DNA from: Bosea vaviloviae
GTDB lineage: Bacteria; Pseudomonadota; Alphaproteobacteria; Rhizobiales; Beijerinckiaceae
Assembly (NCBI RefSeq): GCF_001741865.1
Contig: NZ_CP017147.1
Span: 2,285,001 to 2,349,000, forward strand
Reading direction: 5' to 3'
Length of the DNA: 64,000 bases
Below are positions 45,590 to 54,222 of the stretch, piece after piece (position 1 is the first letter of the stretch; the number at the start of each line of letters is the position of its first letter). A program made the position numbers and the translations under genes. The notes under the pieces were generated by a model. That model saw only the letters and a list, made by a program, of their open reading frames with translations, was not told where the DNA came from and ran no database searches.

Positions 45590-46762
45590 ATGAACGAAGC
45601 CAACCGCTTCGGCATCGAAGAAGAATATTTCCTGTCCGATGCCGGCAGCCGCGGGATCGTCCGCAAGGTTTCTCCGAAGTTCTTCGCCGCGGTCCAGGAC
45701 GCCTTTCCCGACGAGGTGCAGCGCGAGATGCTGCAATCGCAGATCGAGGTCGCGACGCCGATCTGCGAATCGATGGCGCAGGCGCGGCATTCGCTCTCGA
45801 CCTTGCGGAAGGGGCTGGCCGGCCTTGCCCTCGAACATGAGATGCTGCTGCTGGCTTGCGGCACGCATCCCAGCGCCGTCTGGTCGCGCCAGCGCGCGAC
45901 CGAGGCCACGCGTTACGACCAGATCATGCGCGATCTGCAGATGCTCGGCAGCCGCAACCAGCTCTGCGGGCTCCATATCCATGTCGAGGTCAAGGACGAG
46001 GATGAGCGCATCCGGTTGATGGTGCGCATCCTGCCGTTCCTGCCGCTGCTCCTGGCGCTGTCGACCTCGTCACCCTTCTGGCAGGGGCAGCGTACCGGCC
46101 TGATGGGCTACCGCCTCTCGGCTTATGCCGAACTGCCGCGCACCGGCCTGCCCGAGCTCTTCGCCGATGCCGCAGACTATCGAAGCTATGTCGAGACCCT
46201 GGTCGCGGCCGGCGCGATCAAGGATGCGAGCTATATCTGGTGGGCGATCAGGCCCTCCGACAAGCATCCGACGCTCGAATTGCGTATCGCCGACAGCTGC
46301 ACAAGGCTCGACGACACGCTCGCCATCGCTGCGCTCTATCGCTGCCTGATCCGCCATCTGCAGCGTCGTCGCGGGCTGAATGCAGAGCTCACGCCGGCGG
46401 CGCGCGCCATTGCCGCGGAGAATATCTGGCGGGCGCAGCGCTACGGCATCCATGGCGGGCTGATTTGCGGGGAGAGCCGGACCATGCGCTCGGTGCCGAG
46501 CCTGATCGACGAACTGCTCGGCGATCTCGCTGATGATGCCGCCGCGCTCGGCTGCAAGGCCGAGCTCTCGCATTGCCGCACGCTGGCGGCGAAGGGCACC
46601 AGCGCCGATGTCCAGCTCGCGGTCTTCGAGGAGGCCCGGGCGAGGGCCGGCGGGCAGGCGGCGGGGCTTGCCGCCGTGGTCGATTGGCTGGCCTCCGAGA
46701 CCCGCCTCGATGGCGTCGCCCTCTCGCCAGGCTGGCAGCCGGCGATGCGTGGCGCTGCTTGA
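45590..46762 (+). CDS. Carboxylate-amine ligase, YbdK / glutamate-cysteine ligase type 2 family
   Basis: 390 aa. RFGIEEEYFLSD is the ATP/metal-binding start, LQSQIEVATPICESMAQAR, CGLHIHVEVKDE, and HPTLELRIADSC are GCS2 hallmarks. YbdK has weak gamma-glutamylcysteine synthesis; the physiological substrate in most bacteria is unknown. ATG at 45590 follows GAGG. The next gene downstream is a true GshA-type ligase, so the two related folds are adjacent. Confidence 0.87.
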   Translation: MNEANRFGIEEEYFLSDAGSRGIVRKVSPKFFAAVQDAFPDEVQREMLQSQIEVATPICESMAQARHSLSTLRKGLAGLALEHEMLLLACGTHPSAVWSRQRATEATRYDQIMRDLQMLGSRNQLCGLHIHVEVKDEDERIRLMVRILPFLPLLLALSTSSPFWQGQRTGLMGYRLSAYAELPRTGLPELFADAADYRSYVETLVAAGAIKDASYIWWAIRPSDKHPTLELRIADSCTRLDDTLAIAALYRCLIRHLQRRRGLNAELTPAARAIAAENIWRAQRYGIHGGLICGESRTMRSVPSLIDELLGDLADDAAALGCKAELSHCRTLAAKGTSADVQLAVFEEARARAGGQAAGLAAVVDWLASETRLDGVALSPGWQPAMRGAA

Positions 46763-46945
46763 GGACCACCGGGCGCGCCGGGCCGCCTTGCGTTGGCGCG
46801 GGGAGCACTCTTGCATCAACGCGCGACGGGAAGCGTTGTCGAGCGCCTGAGGCTCGCCTATGTCTGACGCTCCCGAGCCTGACCCGCCCGCGCCGAAATG
46901 CGCGGGCGGTCGCATGGCTGCATGCCTTACTCTGCCGGAGCGCCC

Positions 46946-48325
46946 ATGGCTCGCGATGTGTCCGATTCGACCCCGATCGGTTCCAAGGACGAATTGATCT
47001 CCTGGATCGCCGCCGGCGAGAAGCCGGCCTCCGCGTTCAGGATGGGGACGGAGCATGAGAAGTTCCCGTTCTATGCGCATGACCTGTCCCCGGTGCCTTA
47101 CGAGGGGCGCGACGGTAGGGGCGGCATCCGCCATCTGCTGGAAGGCATGCAGGAGAGGCTCGGCTGGGAGCCGATCGTCGATGACGGCCACATCATCGGC
47201 CTTGCCGGCCCTGAAGGCGGCGGCGCGATCTCGCTGGAGCCCGGCGGCCAGTTCGAGCTCTCAGGCGCGCCGGTCGAGACGCTGCACGATACCGCCGATG
47301 AGCTCGCTAACCATCTCGCCGACGTCAAGGCGATCGCCGCGCCCCATGGCATCGACTTCGTCGCGCTCGGCCACTCGCCGCTCTGGACGCGCGCCCAGAC
47401 GCCGATGATGCCCAAGGGCCGCTACAAGATCATGGCGAACTACATGCCCAAGGTCGGCACGCGCGGCCTCGACATGATGTTCCGCACCTGCACCGTGCAG
47501 GTGAACCTCGATTTCGCGACCGAGGCCGACATGGTCAGGAAGCTCAGGGTCTCGCTCGCCCTGCAGCCACTGGCGACGGCGCTCTTCGCTGCCTCGCCCT
47601 TCACCGAGGGCAAGCTCAACGGCCTTCAGTCGGTGCGTTCGGAGATCTGGCTCGATACCGACAAGGCGCGCTCCGGCATGCTTGCCTTCGCCTTCGACGA
47701 GGGCATGTCCTATGAGGGTTATGTCGACTGGGCGCTCGACGTTCCCATGTATTTCGTCAAGCGCGGCGCGGTCTATCACGACGTCGCCGGCGCTTCCTTC
47801 CGCGATCTGCTTGCGGGCAAGCTTGCGCAATTGCCGGGTGAGCGCGCTACGATCTCCGACTGGGCGAACCATCTCTCGACGCTGTTCCCCGAGGTCAGGC
47901 TCAAGCGCTTCCTCGAGATGCGCGGCGCCGATGCCGGGCCGCCCGAGATGCTGAACGCCCTGCCGGCCTTTTGGGTCGGCCTGCTCTACGACCAGGTCGC
48001 GCTGGATGCGGCCTGGGATCTGGTCAAGGGTTGGAGCGCCGAGGAGCGCCAGGCGCTGCGCGATGCGGTGCCGAAAGCTGGCCTCGAAGCGCGCATCGGC
48101 GGGCGTATGCTGCGGGATCTGGCGCGGGACGTGCTGGCGCTGGCGCGCGGCGGCCTCGCCCGGCGGGCGCGGCTGGATGGCGCGGGGCGGGACGAGACGG
48201 GTTTCCTCGCGCCGCTCGATGCGATCGTCGCGCAGGACCGCACCCTTGCGCAGCAACTCGCGTCACGCTTCGAGGACGAGTGGTCGGGAGAGATCGCGCC
48301 CCTGTTCCCGGCGCTTGCTCTGTAA
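46946..48325 (+). CDS. gshA: Glutamate--cysteine ligase (plant/alphaproteobacterial type)
   Basis: 459 aa, first enzyme of glutathione synthesis. FRMGTEHEKFPFY is the N-terminal metal/ATP motif, GAISLEPGGQFELSGAP the substrate loop, RTCTVQVNLDFATEADM and ALFAASPFTEGKLNG follow, and DWANHLSTLFPEVRLKRFLEMRGAD is typical of the plant-like group. ATG at 46946 with GGAG upstream. Two GSTs in the window could use the product. Confidence 0.95.
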   Translation: MARDVSDSTPIGSKDELISWIAAGEKPASAFRMGTEHEKFPFYAHDLSPVPYEGRDGRGGIRHLLEGMQERLGWEPIVDDGHIIGLAGPEGGGAISLEPGGQFELSGAPVETLHDTADELANHLADVKAIAAPHGIDFVALGHSPLWTRAQTPMMPKGRYKIMANYMPKVGTRGLDMMFRTCTVQVNLDFATEADMVRKLRVSLALQPLATALFAASPFTEGKLNGLQSVRSEIWLDTDKARSGMLAFAFDEGMSYEGYVDWALDVPMYFVKRGAVYHDVAGASFRDLLAGKLAQLPGERATISDWANHLSTLFPEVRLKRFLEMRGADAGPPEMLNALPAFWVGLLYDQVALDAAWDLVKGWSAEERQALRDAVPKAGLEARIGGRMLRDLARDVLALARGGLARRARLDGAGRDETGFLAPLDAIVAQDRTLAQQLASRFEDEWSGEIAPLFPALAL

Positions 48326-48391
48326 GGCATTCGAGCCGATTTCGGCAGCCATGTTAACGATTTGGCCGAATTTGTTCGGTATTTCCAAAAC

Positions 48392-48568
48392 ATGGAACGG
48401 ATCAGAATGGCCATTTCCGACTTTGCCAGCGATGCGCGCGGCGCAACGGCGATCGAGTATGGCCTGGTCGTGAGTCTGATATCGCTCACGATCGTGGTCT
48501 GGGCGACGCAGATTGGCCAGTCGGTGCTGGGCTTCTTCCAGTCGGTGGCGGCCGGCTTCGGTCCCTGA
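48392..48568 (+). CDS. Flp-family type IVb pilin
   Basis: 58 aa. SDARGATAIEYGLVVSLISLTIVVWATQIG shows the TadV-type prepilin cleavage site (RGATAIEYGL) followed by the hydrophobic pilin helix. It would be the major subunit of a tight-adherence pilus. No cpa/tad genes are nearby, so the assembly machinery must be elsewhere. A longer TTG start at 48362 is unlikely. Confidence 0.85.
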   Translation: MERIRMAISDFASDARGATAIEYGLVVSLISLTIVVWATQIGQSVLGFFQSVAAGFGP

Positions 48569-48607
48569 AGCGCAGCGCCCGGCCTTGATCCGGCGCTACC
48601 CCCGTCC

Positions 48608-49489
48608 CTATTCCGCCGCTGTCTTGAAGCTTTGCAGATTGTCGAGGCTCTGGATGATGTGCTCAGCCAGCGCATTGGACAGAACCGAGGGGTCGAAGCG
48701 CGTGCGCAGCAGACCGATCTTGCAGGATGGCAGCGTCGCATAGCCATCCGTCGGTCCCAGTATGCGCATGCCGGGCCTGACCGCGCTTTCCGGCAGGACC
48801 GAGACGGCAAGCCCTGCGATCACCGCCGCGCCCACCGCTGTCGAATTCCAGCTCGCATAAAGCACGCGGAAGCGCCGGCCCTTGGTCTCCAGTGCCTCGA
48901 CGGCGGCCTGCCGCCAGTTGCAGGTCGGGCGGCCGAGCGCCAATGGCAGCGGATCCTCCTCATGCACGCCATGGCGCGCCGAGGTTACCCAGAGCAGCGG
49001 CTCGATGCGGATGATCTCGCCCTGGCCGCGACTCTCGACATGGGTGATGATGGCGAGGTCGATGTCGCCGGTGGCGATCCGCTCGGCCAGCATCGGCGTC
49101 GGCTCGCAGACGACGGTGACCTCGGCGCGCGGGTTGGAGCGGGCGAAGCGGGCCAGAATCTCGGGCAAATAGCGGTCGGCATAGTCGTCGGGCACGCCGA
49201 GCCGGATGCGGCCCTTGAGGTCGGCATCGGTGAAGCTCGCGACGCATTCGAGGTTCAGCCGCACGATCCTGCGGGCATAGTCGAGCAGGCGCTCGCCATC
49301 CTCGGTCAGCTTGGCATGGCGGCCGTCGCGCCCGAAGAGCGGCCGGCCGACGCGCTCCTCAAGCCGCTTCATCTGCATGGAGACGGCCGATTGCGTCTTG
49401 AATACGATCTCGGCGGCGCGGGTGAAGGAGCCTGTATCGGCGATGGCGACGAAGGTCTTGAGCTGGTCGGCGTCGAGAACATGCGCCAT
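48608..49489 (-). CDS. LysR-family transcriptional regulator
   Basis: 293 aa. The wHTH is DADQLKTFVAIADTGSFTRAAEIV and TQSAVSMQMKRLEERVGRPLF; the effector-binding domain starts near GRIRLGVPDDYADRYLPEIL and has YLPEILARF, IATGDIDLAIITHVE. It is divergent from a DUF1127 gene with ~170 bp between, which contains a good LysR-type dyad, so it likely controls that gene and itself. Ligand unknown. Confidence 0.9.
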   Translation of the reverse strand: MAHVLDADQLKTFVAIADTGSFTRAAEIVFKTQSAVSMQMKRLEERVGRPLFGRDGRHAKLTEDGERLLDYARRIVRLNLECVASFTDADLKGRIRLGVPDDYADRYLPEILARFARSNPRAEVTVVCEPTPMLAERIATGDIDLAIITHVESRGQGEIIRIEPLLWVTSARHGVHEEDPLPLALGRPTCNWRQAAVEALETKGRRFRVLYASWNSTAVGAAVIAGLAVSVLPESAVRPGMRILGPTDGYATLPSCKIGLLRTRFDPSVLSNALAEHIIQSLDNLQSFKTAAE

Positions 49490-49532
49490 GGCGGCCCCCA
49501 AACTGGATCATCAATATCCGTGTTGTGAAGCA

Positions 49533-49557
49533 TCATAAGCATTCGTTTGGCTTATGA
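49533..49557. promoter_or_regulatory. Putative LysR binding site (LysR box)
   Basis: TCATAAGC-N9-GCTTATGA is an 8-bp perfect dyad with T-N11-A geometry at its core, 44 bp before the regulator ATG and 100 bp before the DUF1127 ATG. A second dyad TGACCA/TGGTCA (49555-49582) overlaps its right edge and could be the activation half-site. Confidence 0.65.
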
Positions 49558-49657
49558 CCAGCGGAAAGCTATCCTTTGGTCAGTTTCGAGGTCTTGCCAG
49601 CGGTGCGTCCGGGCGGGGCTTGGGAATACCCGTTATTTGGACCCTTAGGAGGTCGTT

Positions 49658-50041
49658 ATGCTGATCATGACCATTGCCACGAAGCCGTTCGCGTCCGTTT
49701 TGGGTGTCGTCACGCGCATCGCTGCGCGAGGGTTTGCCGGCGTAACGTCGCTCACGAAAGCAATCATCCATCGCCGCGAGGTTCTGCGCCTGACAGAGCT
49801 GGACGAGCGTGGTCTCAAGGATATCGGCCTCGTCCGGTCCGATGTCGAAGGCGCGCTCGCCACCTCCTGGCTGGACGATCCCTCGACCATTCTCGCCGCC
49901 CGCTCCGGTGCGCGTTCGGGCGTCGCTTCGGCGCGGCGCGCGGAAGGGGCTCGGCAGGCTCAGGTGAAGGCTCCCGCCATGAAGGTCGGGCCGGTCACCA
50001 GGCAATCAGTCACCAAGCAAGCGGTTGCGTGCAGCGCCTGA
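49658..50041 (+). CDS. DUF1127 domain protein
   Basis: 127 aa, unusually long for DUF1127 (often 45-90). The conserved Arg-rich segment is IHRREVLRLTELDERGLKDIGLVRSDV (residues about 38-64), the known RNA-binding-like helix-turn of small alphaproteobacterial regulators of phosphate and RNA metabolism. Downstream about 60 residues are Ala/Arg/Ser-rich and disordered (ARSGARSGVASARRAEG). Strong SD AGGAGG before the ATG. Divergent LysR probably regulates it. Confidence 0.87.
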   Translation: MLIMTIATKPFASVLGVVTRIAARGFAGVTSLTKAIIHRREVLRLTELDERGLKDIGLVRSDVEGALATSWLDDPSTILAARSGARSGVASARRAEGARQAQVKAPAMKVGPVTRQSVTKQAVACSA

Positions 50042-50377
50042 CCCCTTGGGGCTGCGCGTTCCTGTGGGCGGAGGCTTCGTGCTTCCGCCCTTTTTCATGT
50101 CCGTGCCGCAAGAGCAGGATGCGAAAAAGGGGGAACCGTTTTTCGCATTGATCCGGCTCTAGCGCCGCAGCATCCCGGCCTAGCCCTTGGGTGCCATCGG
50201 TGCCGTTGCGGCAGGGGCGTTGCCGATATTCGCCCTGTTCCATGGATTCTTGCTGATTTGAACGCTTTTACGCACCAGCGAGGCCAAGCCTAACTCAAAA
50301 TTCACCAAACTCGGCAAAACCTCCTGCCCATGCCGCGCCGGGAGAGCGCGTATCATTGCGATGCGGGGATGTCGGAC
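50042..50377. other. Intergenic region between DUF1127 and chemoreceptor genes
   Basis: About 336 bases. It contains palindromic element copy 4 (50111-50160). The rest, including GATTTGAACGCTTTTACGC and a stretch of A/T before the chemoreceptor, should hold that gene's promoter, which I could not define. No credible gene. Confidence 0.6.
50111..50160. repeat. Palindromic element, family P (copy 4), possible terminator
   Basis: Outer AGAGC/GCTCT and perfect 10-bp inner arms ATGCGAAAAA/TTTTTCGCAT around GGGGGAACCG. It lies about 70 bp after the DUF1127 stop; the T run in the right arm may assist termination. Confidence 0.8.
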
Positions 50378-52273
50378 ATGCGATTTTCGTTGCGCCTTCA
50401 GGATCTGGCCATTCGGACGAAAATCGCCATCCCCCTGATCATCATCGGTGCGATCAGCCTGGCCACCGCCATTTATGGCGGTCGCGAATATGGCCGGATC
50501 CAGAAGACCTATTCCGACCTGATTTCCCAGCGCACCACCGCGATCCTCGATGCAGCCCGCGCCACCCGCGCGATGAGCGACATCGCGCGCGATCTCTACA
50601 AGTCGATCGCCTATCCGGACTACATGAAGCAGAACACCACAGCGATCGAGGACGTGCGCAAATCCTACGATCGTGCGCTGGCTCGATTGACCGATGCGAA
50701 GATCAGCTTTCCGCAGAAGGCTGCAGATTTCGACGCGTTGGCGCGAAAATTCACGGCGTTGAAGGCGCAGGTCGACGATATCGTCGCCATGGCGGCGCGC
50801 GACGAGGATCTCGCCGCCCTGTCCGTGATGTCGCAGCTCGACAAGATGATCAGCGAGATCGTGGCGGAGGCGGACGCGCTGAACGACAGCGTCAAGGCGG
50901 ATACGGAAAAGACCTCCGGCGAGCTCGACGCCGAGGCCCAGACGCTCGATTATCTCGTGCTTGGATTGTCCGCGCTCGGCATGCTGCTTGGACTGATTGG
51001 AGCCATGGTGCTGGTGCGTCAGTCGATCACGCGGCCGCTTGACCTGCTGAAACAGCGCATGGGCGATCTCGCTGGCGGCGACTACCAGGTCGCCATCGAG
51101 GGCCAGACCCGCAAGGACGAGATCGGCGCGATGGCGCGCGCCGTCCAGATCTTCAAGGACAATGGCCTGGCGGTCCAGCGCCTTGAGGCAGAGACTGCGG
51201 AAGGTCGCGAAGCCTCGGATGCGCAGCGCCTGGCGATCGAGCAGGAGCGGGCTGGGCATGCGCGCGAGCAGGAGCGGCTGGCGGCGGAGCAGCGGCAGGT
51301 CATGGATCTGCTGGCGAACGGGCTCGACCTGCTCTCGCAGGGCGATCTGACCCACCGCATCGACGCTGAGGTGGCTGCTGAATACGAGAAATTGCGCGAC
51401 GACTTCAACCTCGCCCTTAGTCATCTCTCAGAGACGGTCAGAACGATCCAGGCGACGTCCGGCGATGTCGGCAACGCGGCGCGCGAGATCAATATGGGTG
51501 CCGACGATCTGTCGAAGCGGACGGAAGAACAGGCCTCATCGCTCGAGGAGACGGCGGCCACCACGGAGGAACTCGCAGCCTCGGTGAAGGCCGCGGCCAC
51601 GGCCTCGAGGCAGGCCGTTGCGCTCGCCGACGAGGCGATGGACGTGGCGCGCAAGGGCGGGGCGATCGTCGGCGAGGCGGTCGATGCGATGACCCGGATC
51701 GAGGCGGCCTCCCGCAAGATCTCCGACATCATCTCCGTCATCGACGAGATCGCCTTCCAGACCAACCTGCTGGCGCTCAACGCCGCGGTTGAAGCCGCCC
51801 GCGCCGGTGACGCCGGCAAGGGCTTTGCGGTGGTCGCCTCCGAGGTCCGCACCCTGGCGCAGCGCTCGGGAGCCGCGGCCAAGGACATCACCGCCCTGAT
51901 CACCGAATCCGGTGCTGAGGTCGCGCAGGGCGTCGGCCTCGTCCGCTCCGCAGGCGAGGTGCTGGAGCGCATCGTAGAGGCCTCGCGCAAGGTTTCCGCC
52001 ACCGTCTCCGACATCTCGGCCGCTTCCGCCGAACAGGCCAATGGCATCGAGGAGATGAGCCAGACCGTGGCGCATATGGATGAGATGACCCAGCAGAATG
52101 CGGCGCTCGCCGAGGAGAGCGCGGCCTCGGCCACGGCCTTGTCGGACCAGATTCAGCGCCTCAACGAGCTGGTCGCGAGTTTCCGCACCAATGCCGATAC
52201 TCAAGGATTGCGCGAACTCGCCGGGGTCATGGCGCGCCAGGACGCGAACTGGCAGTCGCGCCGCGTCGCCTGA
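50378..52273 (+). CDS. Methyl-accepting chemotaxis protein
   Basis: 631 aa. TM1 ([20 protein letters not shown]), periplasmic four-helix-bundle sensor (about 35-195), TM2 ([21 protein letters not shown]), HAMP ([21 protein letters not shown]), a second HAMP-like/coiled part, then the signalling domain with the conserved tip [37 protein letters not shown]. Methylation Glu/Gln pairs are in the flanking helices. No C-terminal CheR-tether. The ATG at 50378 has GGGG nine bases upstream; other starts lie within 50 bases upstream. Confidence 0.93.
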   Translation: MRFSLRLQDLAIRTKIAIPLIIIGAISLATAIYGGREYGRIQKTYSDLISQRTTAILDAARATRAMSDIARDLYKSIAYPDYMKQNTTAIEDVRKSYDRALARLTDAKISFPQKAADFDALARKFTALKAQVDDIVAMAARDEDLAALSVMSQLDKMISEIVAEADALNDSVKADTEKTSGELDAEAQTLDYLVLGLSALGMLLGLIGAMVLVRQSITRPLDLLKQRMGDLAGGDYQVAIEGQTRKDEIGAMARAVQIFKDNGLAVQRLEAETAEGREASDAQRLAIEQERAGHAREQERLAAEQRQVMDLLANGLDLLSQGDLTHRIDAEVAAEYEKLRDDFNLALSHLSETVRTIQATSGDVGNAAREINMGADDLSKRTEEQASSLEETAATTEELAASVKAAATASRQAVALADEAMDVARKGGAIVGEAVDAMTRIEAASRKISDIISVIDEIAFQTNLLALNAAVEAARAGDAGKGFAVVASEVRTLAQRSGAAAKDITALITESGAEVAQGVGLVRSAGEVLERIVEASRKVSATVSDISAASAEQANGIEEMSQTVAHMDEMTQQNAALAEESAASATALSDQIQRLNELVASFRTNADTQGLRELAGVMARQDANWQSRRVA

Positions 52274-52331
52274 GGCGTGTCAGCTGTTTGATAGCGGTGC
52301 AAAACCGCCACCTTCATGACAGCGCCGGACT

Positions 52332-52372
52332 GAATACGATATTCGGCCCGGCGTTGTAGGTTCAATTGAACC
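52332..52372. other. Two short perfect palindromes after the chemoreceptor gene
   Basis: GAATA-CGA-TATTC (52332-52344) and GGTTCAATTGAACC (52359-52372) lie between convergent genes. Possibly terminator parts or a regulator site; no poly-T. Confidence 0.35.
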
Positions 52373-52389
52373 CGGCGAAACCGCTACTT

Positions 52390-52905
52390 TCAATCCGCGA
52401 TGAATTCACAACCCAGCAAGGTCTTGCCGGGCAGCGCGGCGCTCTCGCGCGCCACGATGGAGACCTTGCCCGGGCCGGCAAGACCCGCGGGGGGCTGCAG
52501 CTTCTTCGCAAGCGGCCGCGCATAGCCCTTGCTGGATGTGCCGAGCAGATCCGATGTCTCGCGCTTCAACTTGTATTTCGCGGCGAGCTCATCGGCGCGC
52601 AGGCCCTTGATCAGGACGCCGACCGCGCCGTTGGCGAAAAACACCTCGTCGCTTTCGAACCCGTCGCGGCCGATCTGCGGGATTTTGTAGATCGCGGCTC
52701 CCATCGACGATGTATCGGGCTTTGCAAGCTTTTCGGCGGCTTCATAGATCGCGGTCGACGACGTCAGGGAATAAGGCGGCTTGCACAGGGCCGCCTCATA
52801 GAATGTCGAATTGGCGGCAACCGCCATGGTGCTGCCGGCCTACAGCGCAGCAATCGCTGCACAGGCTGTGGAAAGACCGCGATAGAGAGATGTGGGCGTA
52901 GGCAT
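52390..52905 (-). pseudogene. Small exported protein gene with an amber stop in its signal peptide
   Basis: The frame opens at ATG 52905 and codes MPTPTSLYRGLSTACAAIAAL, then TAG (plus-strand CTA at 52840-52842), then AGSTMAVAANSTFYEAAL and on to the end, 145 further residues. The part before and after the stop reads as one continuous signal peptide ending near AVAA|N. The mature domain (about 137 aa, two Cys; YKIPQIGRDGFESDEVFFAN, ADELAAKYKLKRETSD) is not a family I know. Translation from ATG 52827 would give a protein without a working signal. A sequencing error or suppression could restore it. Confidence 0.75.
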
Positions 52906-53026
52906 TGGTCAATTCCATTGGAGCGGGGCCGGATGGCCCGCGGCTGAGCTTCGGGACAAAACGAATTGCGGTGTCGGTCGACCTGAGAGCATCCATGCCC
53001 TTGTTGGAGCATTCCGATCAGGCGCG

Positions 53027-53100
53027 GAGCATTGCGCGAAAAAGTGGTTACCGGTTTTTCGCGTGAGCAATGCTCTCAACTTTTTGAATCAAACACGCCA
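53027..53100. repeat. Palindromic element, family P (copy 5)
   Basis: GAGCATTGC/GCAATGCTC 9-bp outer arms (53027-53035, 53067-53075) and GCGAAAAA/TTTTTCGC inner arms around GTGGTTACCGG, plus the downstream flank CAACTTTTTGAATCAAACA resembling that of copy 2. It lies in a 335-bp gap (52906-53240) where I see no gene. Confidence 0.85.
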
Positions 53101-53240
53101 CGCCCTGAATCGCGCGCGCCATACCGGATCGCCAGGACCGGCTATCAAAGCAAGGGCAATTCCCGGGGGCCAACAGGTGTCGAGCGCGAGGTCGCTCTGG
53201 AGCGAGCGGGCGCTTGTTGCTTCGGCGCCCGCTTTCCTTT

Positions 53241-54170
53241 TCAGCGCCGGCCCGGACCACCGAACATGCCGTCGAAGATCGATTTCAGCGCGTCCTGATG
53301 GCTGTCCTGCACCTGCCGGCCATGCTCGAACATCTGGTTCAGCGCATCGAGCCCGATCGAGCCCGGTCCGGTCGCCGAGGAGGGCGGCGGCGCGTCGTCG
53401 GGTTGCTCTTCTTGCGGCTGGGCTTGAGCGCTGCGGCTCGTCGGGGCCGGCGCGGGCTGGGCGTCCGGCTGTTGCGCGCCGCCCAGCATGCCGGTCAGGA
53501 TCTGGCCGAGCAGCCCGCCATCCAGTGGGTTGAGCGGGTTGCCGCCGGCCTGGCCGCCCGGCATCTGCCCACCGCCGAAGGGGCCGCCCTGGGTCTGGCC
53601 CGGAGCCTGGCTGTTGCCGAACAGCCCGCCGAGAATGGCCTCGAGCGGGTTGGCGGGGGCCTGCTGGGGCGGGGGCGATGTGGGCTGCTGGCCGGGCATC
53701 TGCCCGCGCATCATCTCGGTGAACTGGCCGAGGATGCCGCCGAGGCCTTGATTACTCGCCGATTTGAACAGCCCGCCCATCACCATGGAGGCGATCACCG
53801 GCAGCATCTGCTTGAGGATGGCCTGGCCGACGCCGCTCGTCGCGGCCGCCTGCGCCGCGACGGCGTTGCTGACATCCTTGGAGCCGAAGAGCTGGCTCAG
53901 CACATCGTTGCCCATCGTCTGGGCGTGGTTGGGAATGGCACCGCCGCCGGTCTCGAACATTTGTCCGAAGGGCGTCGCGGTCATCATCTGCGCCAGGTTC
54001 CCGAAGGCCTGGGGATCCTGCGTCTGGCGCTGCAGCCCCATCGAGAAGGCGGGCAGCAAGGCCTCGATCGCCGACTGCGTCTGCTGCTGGCTGAGCCCGT
54101 ATTGCCGGGCGATGTTCTGCATGGCCTGCCCATTCTGGGCCTGCTGCATCATCTCGAACAGGTTCATCAT
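53241..54170 (-). CDS. DUF937 domain protein
   Basis: 309 aa. N-terminal DUF937 (about 1-145): NLFEMMQQAQNGQAMQNIAR, QYGLSQQQTQSAIEALLPAF, AILKQMLPVIASMVMGGLFKS. The remainder is Gln/Gly/Pro-rich low complexity with repeated GGLFG/GGGQMPGGQ-type stretches and a short terminal helix. Related to YidB-like proteins; cytosolic, role unknown. ATG at 54170 has CGGAGG upstream. Confidence 0.85.
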   Translation of the reverse strand: MMNLFEMMQQAQNGQAMQNIARQYGLSQQQTQSAIEALLPAFSMGLQRQTQDPQAFGNLAQMMTATPFGQMFETGGGAIPNHAQTMGNDVLSQLFGSKDVSNAVAAQAAATSGVGQAILKQMLPVIASMVMGGLFKSASNQGLGGILGQFTEMMRGQMPGQQPTSPPPQQAPANPLEAILGGLFGNSQAPGQTQGGPFGGGQMPGGQAGGNPLNPLDGGLLGQILTGMLGGAQQPDAQPAPAPTSRSAQAQPQEEQPDDAPPPSSATGPGSIGLDALNQMFEHGRQVQDSHQDALKSIFDGMFGGPGRR

Positions 54171-54222
54171 GGCGCGCCTCCGGTTCAGGCATCGCGCCGG
54201 AAAGCGGGAGCGATGCGATGAT

